Source: Ardenticatenia bacterium (lineage in GTDB: Bacteria > Chloroflexota > Anaerolineae > Promineifilales > Promineifilaceae). Taken from it: DNA of 5,795 nt. This document shows positions 4,628 through 5,795 of the stretch, piece after piece (the stretch's first letter is position 1; each line of letters opens with the position of its first letter). The stretch is taken from positions 1-5,795 of the forward strand of contig JAACJX010000521.1 in NCBI GenBank assembly GCA_014237545.1. The letters run 5' to 3'. Position numbers and translations under genes: made by a program. The notes below the pieces were generated by a model. It had not been told where the DNA came from. It did no database searches and saw only the letters and a program-made list of their open reading frames with translations.

Positions 4628-4660
4628 TCCCCTTCTCCCCTGCTTTTTTTCTTCCCCCTT
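4628..4660 (-). repeat. Pyrimidine-rich tract (purine-rich on the minus strand)
   Basis: The plus strand is almost wholly C and T, including a run of seven T (4644-4650). Read on the minus strand it contains AGCAGGGGAGAAGGGGAT, close in composition and pattern to the tract at 2256-2308 but in opposite orientation. It lies between the YitT-family gene and the next promoter. The T-run has no GC-rich stem directly before it, so it is not called a terminator. Confidence 0.5.
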
Positions 4661-4666
4661 CAATCC

Positions 4667-4694
4667 TTGCGCATCCACGCCAATCCGCTACACT
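4667..4694 (+). promoter_or_regulatory. Candidate promoter for the MttB-family gene
   Basis: TTGCGC (4667-4672), a 16-nt spacer and TACACT (4689-4694) each match the sigma-70 boxes at 4 of 6 positions. The expected transcription start near 4701 falls inside the operator-like repeats at 4698-4723, which suits repression at this site. Confidence 0.45.
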
Positions 4695-4697
4695 TCC

Positions 4698-4723
4698 GTG
4701 AACACATCGTTCACAATGTGAAC
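4698..4723. promoter_or_regulatory. Operator-like triple repeat GTGAAC / GTTCAC / GTGAAC
   Basis: Three exact half-sites occur in 26 b: GTGAAC (4698-4703), GTTCAC (4709-4714) and GTGAAC (4718-4723). The last two form the palindrome GTTCACAATGTGAAC; the first two form another with a 5-nt spacer. They lie just upstream of the ribosome binding site, where a dimeric repressor would block the start of transcription. The regulator is not in this window. Confidence 0.55.
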
Positions 4724-4737
4724 AAGGCGGAGGGACT

Positions 4738-5795
<1,058 letters not shown>

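Noticed and set aside
4593..4650. Intrinsic terminator after the YitT-family gene (GGGGCCCC palindrome and later T7 run)
   Set aside because: The palindrome has no loop and the T-run is more than 40 b away with no stem in front of it.

Overview
The window (5,795 b, GC-rich) looks like a chromosomal segment of a Chloroflexota bacterium, perhaps Anaerolineae. This rests on protein style, GC-rich codon use, intergenic regions full of short palindromes, and a non-pyrrolysine trimethylamine-methyltransferase-family gene. The phylum call is inference from impression; no marker gene is present.

Layout. Bases 1-128 are the last 41 codons of a multicopper oxidase (+). A 589-base gap (129-717) follows, between convergent genes. 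It holds a short hairpin, two tandem copies (offset exactly 166 b) of a double-hairpin unit, and a second copy of the short hairpin. On the minus strand, 718-1602 encodes a CPBP/Abi-type intramembrane protease homologue with a TTG start behind a strong ribosome binding site. A third short hairpin and a separate 19-bp inverted repeat separate it from a minus-strand DinB/ClbS-like four-helix-bundle gene (1749-2234).

From 2309 to 3552 lies an apparently complete IS3-family insertion sequence of 1,244 bp. It has orfA and orfB, an A7 slippage site, imperfect terminal inverted repeats and a 3-bp AGT target duplication. It sits in the divergent promoter region between the DinB-like gene and a plus-strand YitT-family membrane protein (3635-4579), just upstream of that gene's extended -10 element. 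After a 158-b gap with a candidate promoter and operator, a plus-strand MttB-family methyltransferase starts at 4738 and runs off the window.

How the genes relate. There is no evidence of one pathway or operon; orientations alternate (+, -, -, IS +, +, +) and most genes appear to have their own promoter. Every gene belongs to a known family. The most unusual content is noncoding: the repeat families, the insertion junction at the YitT promoter, and the operator-like repeats before the MttB-family gene. I found no convincing new multi-gene system.
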